DNA of 33,072 nucleotides from contig CANSXE010000017.1 of assembly GCA_947650875.1 (NCBI GenBank), positions 1 to 33,072 of the forward strand, in the 5' to 3' direction. This DNA is from an uncultured Bacillota bacterium. GTDB taxonomy: Bacteria > Bacillota > Clostridia > Oscillospirales > Oscillospiraceae. A program made the translations under genes and the position numbers. This document shows positions 24,870 through 33,072 of the stretch, in pieces. Under the pieces are notes generated by a model. It ran no database searches. It was not told the DNA's origin and worked only from the letters and a program-made list of their open reading frames with translations. The stretch's first letter is position 1. Each line of letters begins with the position of its first letter.

Positions 24870-26084
24870 TTATACATGGCTCCGGTCCCGCAGCCAGCTG
24901 GGCATAGGCCGGGCCTTTACGCTGGAGACAATGCCCATTGCGGCAAACAGGGTGATGATGGACGAGCCGCCGTAGCTGATGAAGGGGAGGGTAAGCCCCA
25001 TGACGGGCAGAATAAACAGACACATGCCCACATTAAAGGTGATTTGGGCCAGCAGCATCCCGGCCATTCCCATGCAGACATAGGCGTTGAACGGGGAGCT
25101 GGCGTGCCGGCCCACCCACACGCACCGAAGAACGATGGCGGACAGCAGCAGCAACAGGGCCATGCAGCCCACCAGCCCCAGCTCCTCGCCGCACACGGCG
25201 TAGATGAAGTCGGTATGGCGGGCGGGGAGGGCCTGGCTGTTAGGCGCCTGTGTCTGGATGCCCCGGCAGTAGCCCTGTCCAAACAGCTGGCCGGATCCAA
25301 TGGCCAAGGTGGAACGGGTCTGCTGCCAGCCCTTCCCGCTTACATCCAGGCTGTGGTCAAGCACCACCCGGAAGCGCATAATCCGGTAATCGTTCCACCA
25401 GCTGGTCTCGGGCAGAAAGAACAGCCAGAAAATGACCGTTGCCAGGATAATCCCCCCGCCTGCCAACACGAACCACCGCAGCTTCACGCCTGAGGCCCAG
25501 GCCATGGAAATGAAGATCATCATATATATGACACACATACCGAAGTCGCCGCAGATGACAGCGATCAGGCCCAGCATAAAGACGGTGTGCCCGCCGATCT
25601 GGATGATAGAGGGGATGGAGCTGATATCCAGCTCCCGGTCCTGTATTTTTACGATCTGGAGGGCCAACAGAAGGATAAAAGAAATCTTAACAATTTCATT
25701 GGGCTGGATGTCCATGGGGAATTTTGGGATAATGCGGGAGATAACCAGCCAGTTCAGATTGCCGGAGTCGTAGTCCTCCCCCAGGGGGGTGAGGAGCAGA
25801 AGCATGAAGCCTACGTTAAAAACCAGCAGCACCTTCCACCGCTTTTCCACAAAGAGCTGGAAGTCCACAAAGGTGAGCAGGATATAGGCCACCACCCCCA
25901 GCAGGATGGCGACAAACTGGACGAGTACAAAGCGAATCCAGCGGGTCTCGCCCAGGTACTGGGTGGCGGAAAAGATCAGGGCCAGGCCGAAGCCGCTGGC
26001 CGTCAGGCACAGCAGCAGCAGAACCACGTCACCCTTTTTAAAGAAATCCCGGATAGGGGAGAACAACATAGACAGAAAGGACAC
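24870..26084 (-). CDS. rodA: FtsW/RodA/SpoVE-family SEDS protein, RodA-like
   Basis: Polytopic; FGQGYCRGIQTQAPNSQALPARHTDFIYAVCGEELGLVG and GLTLPFISYGGSS; GTG start after ggaggtaaagct. Confidence 0.92.
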   Translation of the reverse strand: MSFLSMLFSPIRDFFKKGDVVLLLLCLTASGFGLALIFSATQYLGETRWIRFVLVQFVAILLGVVAYILLTFVDFQLFVEKRWKVLLVFNVGFMLLLLTPLGEDYDSGNLNWLVISRIIPKFPMDIQPNEIVKISFILLLALQIVKIQDRELDISSIPSIIQIGGHTVFMLGLIAVICGDFGMCVIYMMIFISMAWASGVKLRWFVLAGGGIILATVIFWLFFLPETSWWNDYRIMRFRVVLDHSLDVSGKGWQQTRSTLAIGSGQLFGQGYCRGIQTQAPNSQALPARHTDFIYAVCGEELGLVGCMALLLLLSAIVLRCVWVGRHASSPFNAYVCMGMAGMLLAQITFNVGMCLFILPVMGLTLPFISYGGSSIITLFAAMGIVSSVKARPMPSWLRDRSHV

Positions 26085-26205
26085 AGCTTTACCTCCCTGT
26101 AAAAAATCGAACACCACATTTTATCACATTTTGGTGGAAACGCAAACCCTATCTGTGCTATAATGTTTAAGAACCTGAAAATTTTCTATGAACGGGGGAG
26201 CGCCG

Positions 26206-26631
26206 GTGAAGTTTATTACCAACAACGAGGAGGAGACCGAGCGCCTGGGAGCCCGGCTGGCGGTCAAGCTGGAGCCGGGGGCGGTAATCGCCTTTACCGG
26301 CGACCTGGGGGCGGGCAAGACCGCCTTTACCAGGGGCCTGGCCCGGGGGCTGGGGGTGACAGACCGGGTGACCAGTCCCACCTTTACCATCGTCAACGAG
26401 TATGAGGGGGGGAGACTTCCCCTGTTCCACTTCGACATGTACCGCCTGGGCTCGGCCGACGAGCTCTTTGACATCGGCTGGGAGGACTACCTGGCCCGAA
26501 AGGGCGTGTGTGCCGTGGAGTGGAGCGAGAATGTGTCCGATGCCCTGGAGGAGGGGACCCTTTCGGTAGAGATATGCCGGGGGGAGACGGACGGTCAGCG
26601 GGTGATTACGGTCATGGGGGTGGAGCTGTGA
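26206..26631 (+). CDS. tsaE: tRNA threonylcarbamoyladenosine biosynthesis ATPase TsaE
   Basis: [55 protein letters not shown] start. Confidence 0.94.
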   Translation: MKFITNNEEETERLGARLAVKLEPGAVIAFTGDLGAGKTAFTRGLARGLGVTDRVTSPTFTIVNEYEGGRLPLFHFDMYRLGSADELFDIGWEDYLARKGVCAVEWSENVSDALEEGTLSVEICRGETDGQRVITVMGVEL

Positions 26632-27368
26632 ACATTTTAGCCTTGGAGTCCTCCGCAACGGCCTGTTCCGCCGCTCTGTGCCGGGATGGGGCGCTGCTGG
26701 CCCAGTCCTTTCAGTGCAGCGGACTGACCCACAGCCGCACCCTGCTGCCCATGGTAAACGACCTCCTGAAAAATTGCGGTCAAACCCTGGAGCAGGTGGA
26801 CGTGATCGCTGTGGCTGTCGGGCCCGGGTCCTTTACCGGTCTGCGCATCGGTGTGGCCACCGCCAAGGGGCTGGCCTGGGCGGGGGACAAGCCCTGCGCC
26901 CCCTGCTCCACCCTGGAGTCTATGGCCTGGCCCCTGGCGCACCTGGAGGGAGCGCTGATTGTCTGCGCCATGGATGCCCGGCGCGCTCAGGTGTATAACG
27001 CCCTGTTCCTGGCCCGGGGGGAGGGGCTGGAGCGGCTTACGCCCGACCGGGCAATTTCCCTGGCTGAGCTGGGGGAGGAGCTGAAAAATTTCCCGGAAAT
27101 AAAAATAGTCGTTGGCGACGGGGCCCAGCTGTGTTATAATACCCTGCGAGAGAAAGTTCCCGGCCTGACCCTGGCCCCTGTCCACCTGCGGATGCAGAGC
27201 GCCTGGGGGGTAGCGCGGGCCGCAGAAGGGCTGATTGTCTCCGAGGGGCTGGTATCCGGGGCCGAGCTTGTCCCTGTTTACCACCGTCTGTCCCAGGCGG
27301 AGCGGGAGCGATTGGAACGGGAGCAAAACACAAAATTTACAATAGAAGGGGATCAAAAACATGTATAA
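26628..27368 (+). CDS. tsaB: tRNA threonylcarbamoyladenosine biosynthesis protein TsaB
   Basis: [40 protein letters not shown] start overlapping tsaE stop. Confidence 0.94.
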   Translation: MNILALESSATACSAALCRDGALLAQSFQCSGLTHSRTLLPMVNDLLKNCGQTLEQVDVIAVAVGPGSFTGLRIGVATAKGLAWAGDKPCAPCSTLESMAWPLAHLEGALIVCAMDARRAQVYNALFLARGEGLERLTPDRAISLAELGEELKNFPEIKIVVGDGAQLCYNTLREKVPGLTLAPVHLRMQSAWGVARAAEGLIVSEGLVSGAELVPVYHRLSQAERERLEREQNTKFTIEGDQKHV

Positions 27369-27996
27369 CGAAAAGGTACACATTCTGGACCACCCGCTGC
27401 TTCAGCACAAGCTGACCATCCTCCGGGACGAGACCACCGGAGTAAAGGAATTCCGTGAGATTGTTTCTGAAATCGCCGCCCTGGAGTGCTACGAGGCCAC
27501 CCGGGACCTGCCCTTGGCCGACATTGAGGTTAAGACCCCCATCACCACCGGCACCTTTAAAACCCTGGCGGGCAAGAAGCTGGCTGTGGTGCCCATCCTC
27601 CGGGCCGGACTGGGCATGGTGGACGGCATTATCAAGATGATCCCCTCCGCCAAGGTGGGCCACATCGGCCTGTACCGGGACCCGGAGACCCACAAGCCGG
27701 TGGAGTACTACTGCAAAATGCCCGCCGACATCGCGGAGCGGGACGTCATCGTCCTGGACCCCATGCTGGCCACCGGCGGCTCCGCTTCCGCAGCCATCAC
27801 CTTTATCAAGGGCTACGGCTGCAAGCACATCAAGCTGATGAATGTCCTCGCCGCCCCCGAGGGCATTGAGTGCATCATGAAGGACCACCCCGACGTGGAA
27901 ATCTATGTGGCGGGCGTGGATGAGAAGCTGAACGAGCACGCCTATATCGTCCCCGGCCTGGGCGACGCCGGCGACCGTATTTTCGGCACCAAGTAA
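27361..27996 (+). CDS. upp: Uracil phosphoribosyltransferase
   Basis: [54 protein letters not shown] motif. Confidence 0.97.
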   Translation: MYNEKVHILDHPLLQHKLTILRDETTGVKEFREIVSEIAALECYEATRDLPLADIEVKTPITTGTFKTLAGKKLAVVPILRAGLGMVDGIIKMIPSAKVGHIGLYRDPETHKPVEYYCKMPADIAERDVIVLDPMLATGGSASAAITFIKGYGCKHIKLMNVLAAPEGIECIMKDHPDVEIYVAGVDEKLNEHAYIVPGLGDAGDRIFGTK

Positions 27997-28006
27997 AGAC
28001 AGAACG

Positions 28007-28038
28007 GCGCCCGGTCCGAATGGACCGGGCGCTTTCTC
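28007..28038 (+). terminator. Terminator after upp
   Basis: GCGCCCGGTCC-gaat-GGACCGGGCGC then tttctctt. Confidence 0.85.
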
Positions 28039-28067
28039 TTGACAAACCGGCCTGCTCATGGTATGCT
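28039..28067 (+). promoter_or_regulatory. Promoter of the ABC-F gene
   Basis: TTGACA (28039-28044) - 17 bp - TATGCT (28062-28067). Confidence 0.75.
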
Positions 28068-28097
28068 GTCCCTAACAAACAGATTGGAGGCGGGAAG

Positions 28098-28118
28098 ATG
28101 CGCAAGACCACTTGCTGA
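28098..28118 (+). CDS. Leader peptide MRKTTC* (putative attenuation ORF)
   Basis: RBS ttggaggcgggaagATG; 6 codons then TGA, within the ABC-F 5' leader. Confidence 0.6.
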   Translation: MRKTTC

Positions 28119-28123
28119 TTCCG

Positions 28124-28272
28124 TGACAGGAACTTTTTTGAGAGCCGTCATAAACGGCTCAGTTCTGTCATGGGTCCGCGAGAGGATAGGCGCAGTCTTC
28201 CCCTTTCGGCTCATATTGGGCGTGCCGCGCCCTTCTGCCGCCGCGAGAGGAAGGTTCCTCTTGCGGCTTTTT
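28124..28272 (+). promoter_or_regulatory. Attenuator: leader hairpin plus intrinsic terminator directly upstream of ABC-F
   Basis: Hairpin TGACAGGAACT...GAGCCGT-cataa-ACGGCTC-AGTTCTGTCA (28124-28170); terminator GCCGCGAGAGGAA-gg-TTCCTCTTGCGGC-TTTTT (28240-28272); extra copy of its left arm at 28176-28186. Confidence 0.7.
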
Positions 28273-28297
28273 CGCGCCCAGGACAGGAGGGAACGAT

Positions 28298-29776
28298 ATG
28301 TCGCAAATCACCATTCAAAACCTGCATTTTACCTACGACGGGGACCACACCCCCGTCTTTGAGGGGCTGAACCTCCAGCTGGACACCAACTGGAAGCTGG
28401 GGCTGGTGGGGCGGAATGGCCGGGGGAAGACCACTCTGCTTCGCCTGCTGGCGGGGGAGCTGGAGGGGAGGGGGACCATCTCTCTCCGCCAGAGCTGCCT
28501 GCGCTGGCCCAAACCGGTGGCCGACCCGGACCGGCGGACGCTGGACATCCTGCTGGAGGGGGTGCCGCCGGAGGACGAGTGGAAAATTTACCGGGAGCTG
28601 TCCCTGCTGGGACTGTCGGAGGAAATTCTGGACCGGCCCTTTTCCACCCTCAGCGGCGGGGAGCAGACCCGGGCCCTGCTGGCCGCCCTCTTTCTGGACG
28701 AGGGGGCCTACCCCATGATCGACGAGCCCACCAACCACCTGGACGGCCCGGGCCGGGCGCTGGTGGCCGACTACCTCAAAAATCTGGACCGGGGATTTCT
28801 GCTGGTGTCCCACGACCGGGCCTTTCTGGACGGCTGCGTGGACCACATCCTGGCCCTGAACCCCACCGGCCCGGAGCTGGTGCGGGGGACCTTCTCCAGC
28901 TGGTTTAAGGACAAGGAGGACCGGGACCGGGGGGAGGCCGCCCGGAACGAGAAGCTGAGGGGGGAGATCAGACGGCTGGAGCAGGCGGCAAAACGGACCT
29001 CGGGCTGGTCGGACAGGGTGGAGCAAACCAAATATGGGTCCAAAAACTCGGGCCTGCGGCCCGACCGGGGGTTTATCGGCCACAAAGCGGCCAAGATGAT
29101 GCAGCGGGCCAAGAACATCGAGGACCGGCAGCAGCGGGCCATTGAGGAGAAGTCCGCCCTGCTGAAGGACATTGAGCGGGCGGACAGTTTGAAGCTTACT
29201 CCTCTGGCCCACCACAGCGACCGGCTGCTGGAGGGGCGTGACCTGGCTGTCGCATACCCGGGCATGGATGCAAGGCCGGTGAGCTTCACCCTGCGCCGGG
29301 GAGAACGGCTCTGTCTGGACGGCGGCAACGGCGCGGGCAAGACAAGCCTGCTGCGGCTGGTGCTGGGGGAGGAGGTGCCCCATGCCGGAACCCTCTTCCG
29401 GGCCTCAGGTCTGAAAATTTCTTATGTTCCCCAGCGGGCGGATCACCTGGAAGGCAATCCTGTGGCCTGGGCAGAGGGACAGGGGATTGACCTGACCCAA
29501 TTCCTCACGATTTTGCGCAAGCTGGACTTTTCGCGGGAGCTCTTTTCACGGAATATGTCAGAGTACAGCGCCGGGCAGCAGAAAAAAGTACTGCTGGCGG
29601 CCAGCCTGTGTCAGAGCGCCCACCTGTATCTGTGGGATGAACCGCTGAACTATATCGACCTGTTTTCCCGGATGCAGATTGAGGAGCTCCTCCTCCAGTA
29701 CCGGCCCACACTGCTCTTTGTGGAGCACGACCGGGTGTTTCGGGAAAGGATTGCCACGGAAACAATAGCGCTGTAA
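28298..29776 (+). CDS. ABC-F family protein, Lsa/Vga-like (candidate antibiotic ribosomal protection)
   Basis: Two ABC domains without TM; GRNGRGKTTLL, LSGGEQTRALLAALF, MIDEPTNHLD, YSAGQQKKVLLAASL, LWDEPLNYIDLFSR; linker FIGHKAAKMMQRAKNI. Confidence 0.9.
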   Translation: MSQITIQNLHFTYDGDHTPVFEGLNLQLDTNWKLGLVGRNGRGKTTLLRLLAGELEGRGTISLRQSCLRWPKPVADPDRRTLDILLEGVPPEDEWKIYRELSLLGLSEEILDRPFSTLSGGEQTRALLAALFLDEGAYPMIDEPTNHLDGPGRALVADYLKNLDRGFLLVSHDRAFLDGCVDHILALNPTGPELVRGTFSSWFKDKEDRDRGEAARNEKLRGEIRRLEQAAKRTSGWSDRVEQTKYGSKNSGLRPDRGFIGHKAAKMMQRAKNIEDRQQRAIEEKSALLKDIERADSLKLTPLAHHSDRLLEGRDLAVAYPGMDARPVSFTLRRGERLCLDGGNGAGKTSLLRLVLGEEVPHAGTLFRASGLKISYVPQRADHLEGNPVAWAEGQGIDLTQFLTILRKLDFSRELFSRNMSEYSAGQQKKVLLAASLCQSAHLYLWDEPLNYIDLFSRMQIEELLLQYRPTLLFVEHDRVFRERIATETIAL

Positions 29777-29904
29777 AAAATTTTTCAAAAGGGTTTGCGA
29801 ACGGTGTGTTTTTTTGGTAAAATAAGCCCGGCGATGAAAGACTGCAGCGCAATGCCGGCAGAACGGTCAGGCCGCTAACTCCTTGAAAAATTGAAGCGCG
29901 GAAA

Positions 29905-29947
29905 CCTGGAAAATGGACTTTATTTTTCCAGGAAGATTTGTTATAAT
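29905..29947 (+). promoter_or_regulatory. Inverted repeat overlapping a possible promoter upstream of the GGDEF gene
   Basis: CCTGGAAAA (29905-29913) - 10 nt - TTTTCCAGG (29924-29932); TATAAT at 29942-29947. Confidence 0.45.
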
Positions 29948-30035
29948 AAAAGGCAGACGTGACCGATTCAAATAAGAGGGGCAGTGAGCGGTGTTTGGCA
30001 GTGTATGGAACAGCCTTGTGATGGGAGCAGAAGCT

Positions 30036-30962
30036 ATGAAAGAACAGGAAAAGATTTTAGTGATTGACGACAGCTCAGTGCAGGCTGATATGTTAAAATC
30101 CATTTTGGAAGAGGATTATGCCGTTACTGTGGCCCACACAGCGGAAGCCGGGCTGCACCATGCCAGGGTAGGGAACTTTTCCCTGGTACTGCTGGACGTG
30201 ATTATGCCCGGTATGGATGGCTTCGACCTGCTGCGTAAGATGCAGGAGGAGGTTGTTACCCAGCATGTGCCGGTAATCCTCATCACCAGTCTACGGGACA
30301 CGGAGTATGAGGAGCGGGGGCTGCTTCTGGGGGCGGTGGACTACATCACCAAGCCCTATCATCCGCCCGTTGTCAGGGCCAGGGTGAACACCCACGTCAA
30401 GCTCTATCGCTACCGTACCCAGGTGGAGCACCAGTCCATGATAGACCCCATGACGGGGGTGCCCAACCGGCGCAGCTATGATGAGAACTGCCGCAATAAG
30501 TGGAAGGAGGCTGTGCGCTTCCAGCAGCCTATTTCCCTGTGTATGTTTGATATCGACAGGTTTAAGACCTATAACGATACCTTTGGCCATCCCGCCGGAG
30601 ACAAGGTGATCTGTGCGGTAGCCCAAACGGCCACTGGGCTGCTGCGGCGGAGCACAGACTTTTTTGCACGCTACGGCGGGGAAGAGTTTGTAGCCATTGT
30701 GATGGGCAGCGACGCCAAGGCGGCCAGTGAACAGATGAAAAAAATCCGTCAGGCGGTGGAGGACCTGCACATCCCTCACGCGCCGGAGGTATTTCCGTGG
30801 GTCACGGTGAGTATTGGCGGTGTCACCGTGGTGCCGGAGCAGGAGGACTCCTACGATACATACCTGAAAATCGCGGACACTATGCTGTATGATGCCAAGC
30901 GCTTTGGACGCAACAGAGTGGTGTGGTCTGCGGCGAGAATGGAAGAACTGCAAGAAAAATGA
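30036..30962 (+). CDS. Response regulator with GGDEF domain (diguanylate cyclase)
   Basis: REC domain (ILVIDDSSVQADML, LVLLDVIMPGMDGFDLL), active site YGGEEF, I-site RSTD five residues upstream; start choice uncertain. Confidence 0.93.
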   Translation: MKEQEKILVIDDSSVQADMLKSILEEDYAVTVAHTAEAGLHHARVGNFSLVLLDVIMPGMDGFDLLRKMQEEVVTQHVPVILITSLRDTEYEERGLLLGAVDYITKPYHPPVVRARVNTHVKLYRYRTQVEHQSMIDPMTGVPNRRSYDENCRNKWKEAVRFQQPISLCMFDIDRFKTYNDTFGHPAGDKVICAVAQTATGLLRRSTDFFARYGGEEFVAIVMGSDAKAASEQMKKIRQAVEDLHIPHAPEVFPWVTVSIGGVTVVPEQEDSYDTYLKIADTMLYDAKRFGRNRVVWSAARMEELQEK

Positions 30963-30980
30963 GACGCTGGAGGGAGATAT

Positions 30981-31673
30981 ATGGGACTGTTTGACGCGTT
31001 TCGCAAGAGCTCGAAGGAGAGACGGGTGGAAGAGTCACACATGCGTGCGATGAGGGAGGACCTTGAGGTCTATTCCGGCATGCGGGTGGAGGTAACAAGC
31101 GAGGACAACAGAATTTTTCTGGTGGCCAAGCTGTTGGAGCTGCGGGGCGACCGGGCCCAGCTGGAGCCAGGCGCTGACGGCAGCCTTGTAACCCGCTCAG
31201 ACGAGCCGGTGAAGGTGACACTGCGGGGCTACAGCAGTAAAGAGGGGCGGGCTGTAATCATAGAGGGCACTGTCCGCATGGGTCAAAACAAGCTGTGGCA
31301 GGCGGAGCATTTAGCTCTGGTGGACTGGAACGAGAACCGTGCCAACGTCCGTGTTGACACCAAGGCAGAGGGCAGGTTCAGTCTGGCTGACCGTCCCGGC
31401 GTGCCTGAGGAGCACTGTCAGATTAAAAATATGTGTATGGGCGGCGTTTGCATTGGCGCTCAGGTCCGCCGGGACGTGGGGGATAAGCTCTTGCTTCAGG
31501 TAGAGCAGATCCTGGAGCTGCGGGATGTGACGCTGTGCTGTCAAATCCTGCGCATCGACGCCCGAAAGGGCGGATATTTTGAATACGGCTGCCGCTTTGT
31601 GGATGTGGACGAGGAGACGGAGCGCCGGCTGTTCCGGGCCATGTATGCCCTGTATCATGGGCTGTACAACTGA
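30981..31673 (+). CDS. PilZ-domain protein with YcgR-like N-terminal region
   Basis: RANVR (RxxxR) then degenerate NMCMGG (for DxSxxG) in a beta-rich C-terminus; RBS ggagggagatatATG. Confidence 0.7.
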   Translation: MGLFDAFRKSSKERRVEESHMRAMREDLEVYSGMRVEVTSEDNRIFLVAKLLELRGDRAQLEPGADGSLVTRSDEPVKVTLRGYSSKEGRAVIIEGTVRMGQNKLWQAEHLALVDWNENRANVRVDTKAEGRFSLADRPGVPEEHCQIKNMCMGGVCIGAQVRRDVGDKLLLQVEQILELRDVTLCCQILRIDARKGGYFEYGCRFVDVDEETERRLFRAMYALYHGLYN

Positions 31674-31740
31674 GAGAGACAGGTTGCCGCCGGGCGTGGG
31701 CTGTGAAGAAAAGTGATTTTCTGGAATTGAAAGAAAAGTA

Positions 31741-31770
31741 TTGAAATGTGGCCCAGTGTTGTGCTATACT
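31741..31770 (+). promoter_or_regulatory. Promoter for the MCP gene
   Basis: TTGAAA - 18 bp - TATACT. Confidence 0.5.
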
Positions 31771-31820
31771 AAAACTGTTACCGTATGCGATACTTTAAAA
31801 TTGAAATGAGGATGTTATCT

Positions 31821-33072
31821 ATGCGTAAAAGTATTAAAAGAACGGTATTTGTCCGCGTGGCCGCGGCGTTGCTGTCCATTCTCCTGTTCAGCGGCGTGAC
31901 TACCTTTAACCTGCTGCGGGTAGAGGGTATGCAGAAGAAGAACGCCCAGACCGTGGCCCTGCTGAACAACGCACAGTCTGCCGAGACCGCCCACTATCGC
32001 TGGGCCCTGAACCTGAGCAATGCCCTGTACGCCGGCGGCCAGTTCCCCGGGACCGATGATACCCAGTGCGTTTTGGGCCAATGGATCTACGGAGAGGCCG
32101 GCACGGACAACGCAGATATTCTGCGCCTGCGCAATGAAATCCAGCCCCTGCACAAGCAGCTGCACCAGTCTGTGGGAGAGGCGCAGTCCTTGATGGGCAC
32201 CAGTCCGGCCCAGGCTCAAAAATATTATCAGGAGACAATCCAGTCCAACCTGAGCACCTTGGTGGGCAAGCTGGACGAGGTAATCAAGAAGGCAACCGAG
32301 CTTGCGCAGGAGAGCACCGATGATATGAGCTCCACCATTATGCTGATGCAGGCCATTACCGCCGGTTGTCTTGTGTTGGCCCTGTTCTGCCTGATTAGCC
32401 TGGTGGTGTATGTGCTGAAGAATGTGCTGGCTCCCATCCTGCACATCACCCGGCAGGTTCAGCCCCTCCAGGAGGGCAAACTGGACCTGGCGCTGGACCA
32501 CAAGACCGACGACGAGCTGGGCGATCTGGCCGGTACCCTGGAGAAGTCCATGGAGCTGATTCGGGGCTATATCTGGGACCTGAACCGGATTATGGAGCAG
32601 CTGGCCAAGGGCAACTTCAATGTGAAGACCGCCACCGCCTTTATCGGCGAGTTCCGCTCCATCGAGGAGTCGATCGACATCCTGACCTCCAACCTGTCTT
32701 CCACCATCAACAGCATCTGCCAGGCCCAGACGCAGGTGTCCGGCAATGCCGAGCACCTGTCCAGCGGTGCGCAGAATCTGGCCCAGGGCGCCACCGAGCA
32801 GGCCAGCGCTGTGGAGGAGCTGTATGCCACCCTGGATACCCTGTCCCGCAGCGCGGCCGATAACGTAAAGGCCGCCGCCACCGCCCAGGACAACGCCCGC
32901 CAGACCGGCGAGCAGGTGACCATCAGCGGCCAGCAGATGGAGCAGATGGTGGCTGCCATGAAGGATATCACCGAGGCTTCCCAGCAGATCGAGAAGATTA
33001 TTGCCACCATTGAGGATATCGCCTTCCAGACCAACATCCTGGCCCTGAACGCCGCCGTAGAGGCCGCCCGGG
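31821..33072 (+). CDS. Methyl-accepting chemotaxis protein with N-terminal CZB-like domain (3' truncated by window edge; absent from the ORF track)
   Basis: Own translation: MRKSIKRTVFVRVAAALLSILLFSGV... AHYRWALNLSNALYAGG..CVLGQWIYGEAG..LHKQLHQSVGEA .. TM2 .. HAMP .. IEKIIATIEDIAFQTNILALNAAVEAAR. Confidence 0.93.
   Translation, partial: MRKSIKRTVFVRVAAALLSILLFSGVTTFNLLRVEGMQKKNAQTVALLNNAQSAETAHYRWALNLSNALYAGGQFPGTDDTQCVLGQWIYGEAGTDNADILRLRNEIQPLHKQLHQSVGEAQSLMGTSPAQAQKYYQETIQSNLSTLVGKLDEVIKKATELAQESTDDMSSTIMLMQAITAGCLVLALFCLISLVVYVLKNVLAPILHITRQVQPLQEGKLDLALDHKTDDELGDLAGTLEKSMELIRGYIWDLNRIMEQLAKGNFNVKTATAFIGEFRSIEESIDILTSNLSSTINSICQAQTQVSGNAEHLSSGAQNLAQGATEQASAVEELYATLDTLSRSAADNVKAAATAQDNARQTGEQVTISGQQMEQMVAAMKDITEASQQIEKIIATIEDIAFQTNILALNAAVEAAR

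Noticed and set aside
23941-25023. 360-aa minus-strand ORF across rnfB and the repeat
   Set aside because: Shadow ORF; crosses the bidirectional terminator
28211-29383. 390-aa minus-strand ORF opposite ABC-F
   Set aside because: Shadow ORF in a GC-rich gene with clear ABC motifs on the plus strand
29828-29905. Possible c-di-GMP riboswitch upstream of the GGDEF gene
   Set aside because: Has a CCGGC...GCCGG pairing but lacks the conserved GEMM-I core sequences; nothing matched class II either by eye
31771-31794. Possible sigma-28 (flagellar) promoter TAAA...GCGATAC before the MCP gene
   Set aside because: Spacing (13 instead of 15) and missing C of GCCGATAA make it weak; a sigma-A-like promoter is present

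Overview
A GC-rich window whose gene content (spoIIGA-sigE, Rex, SLH protein, rnfCDGEAB) suggests a spore-forming Oscillospiraceae/Clostridia-like Firmicute; this taxonomic reading is inference. It contains no rRNA, tRNA or CRISPR that I can support. From left to right: the C-terminal half of carB; a lipoprotein gene; a small accessory patch (internally shortened flavodoxin/ferredoxin protein, WYL regulator, DUF3795 protein, SAM methyltransferase); a D,D-carboxypeptidase; a ComEA-like HhH protein; a response regulator / histidine kinase / GerMN lipoprotein set with overlapping genes; a MetY-type sulfhydrylase; a DUF3783 protein; a PadR + two DUF2812 operon; spoIIGA-sigE; a divergent 51-aa protein / XRE pair; a MITE-like repeat; a Uma2 protein; rex plus an SLH protein; a Cys-rich mini-protein; the rnfCDGEAB operon; a second small TIR repeat; rodA; tsaE-tsaB-upp; an Lsa-like ABC-F gene behind an apparent leader-peptide attenuator; and a c-di-GMP/chemotaxis set (REC-GGDEF, PilZ, CZB-type MCP truncated by the window edge). 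The most promising leads are the ABC-F attenuator (6-aa leader ORF plus duplicated anti-terminator arm), the structured ~170-nt leader of the rnf operon, the 49-aa protein with 11 Cys, the spoIIGA promoter with 21-bp spacing, the HK-GerMN arrangement resembling MtrAB-LpqB, and the extracytoplasmic CZB chemoreceptor next to a diguanylate cyclase and PilZ protein.
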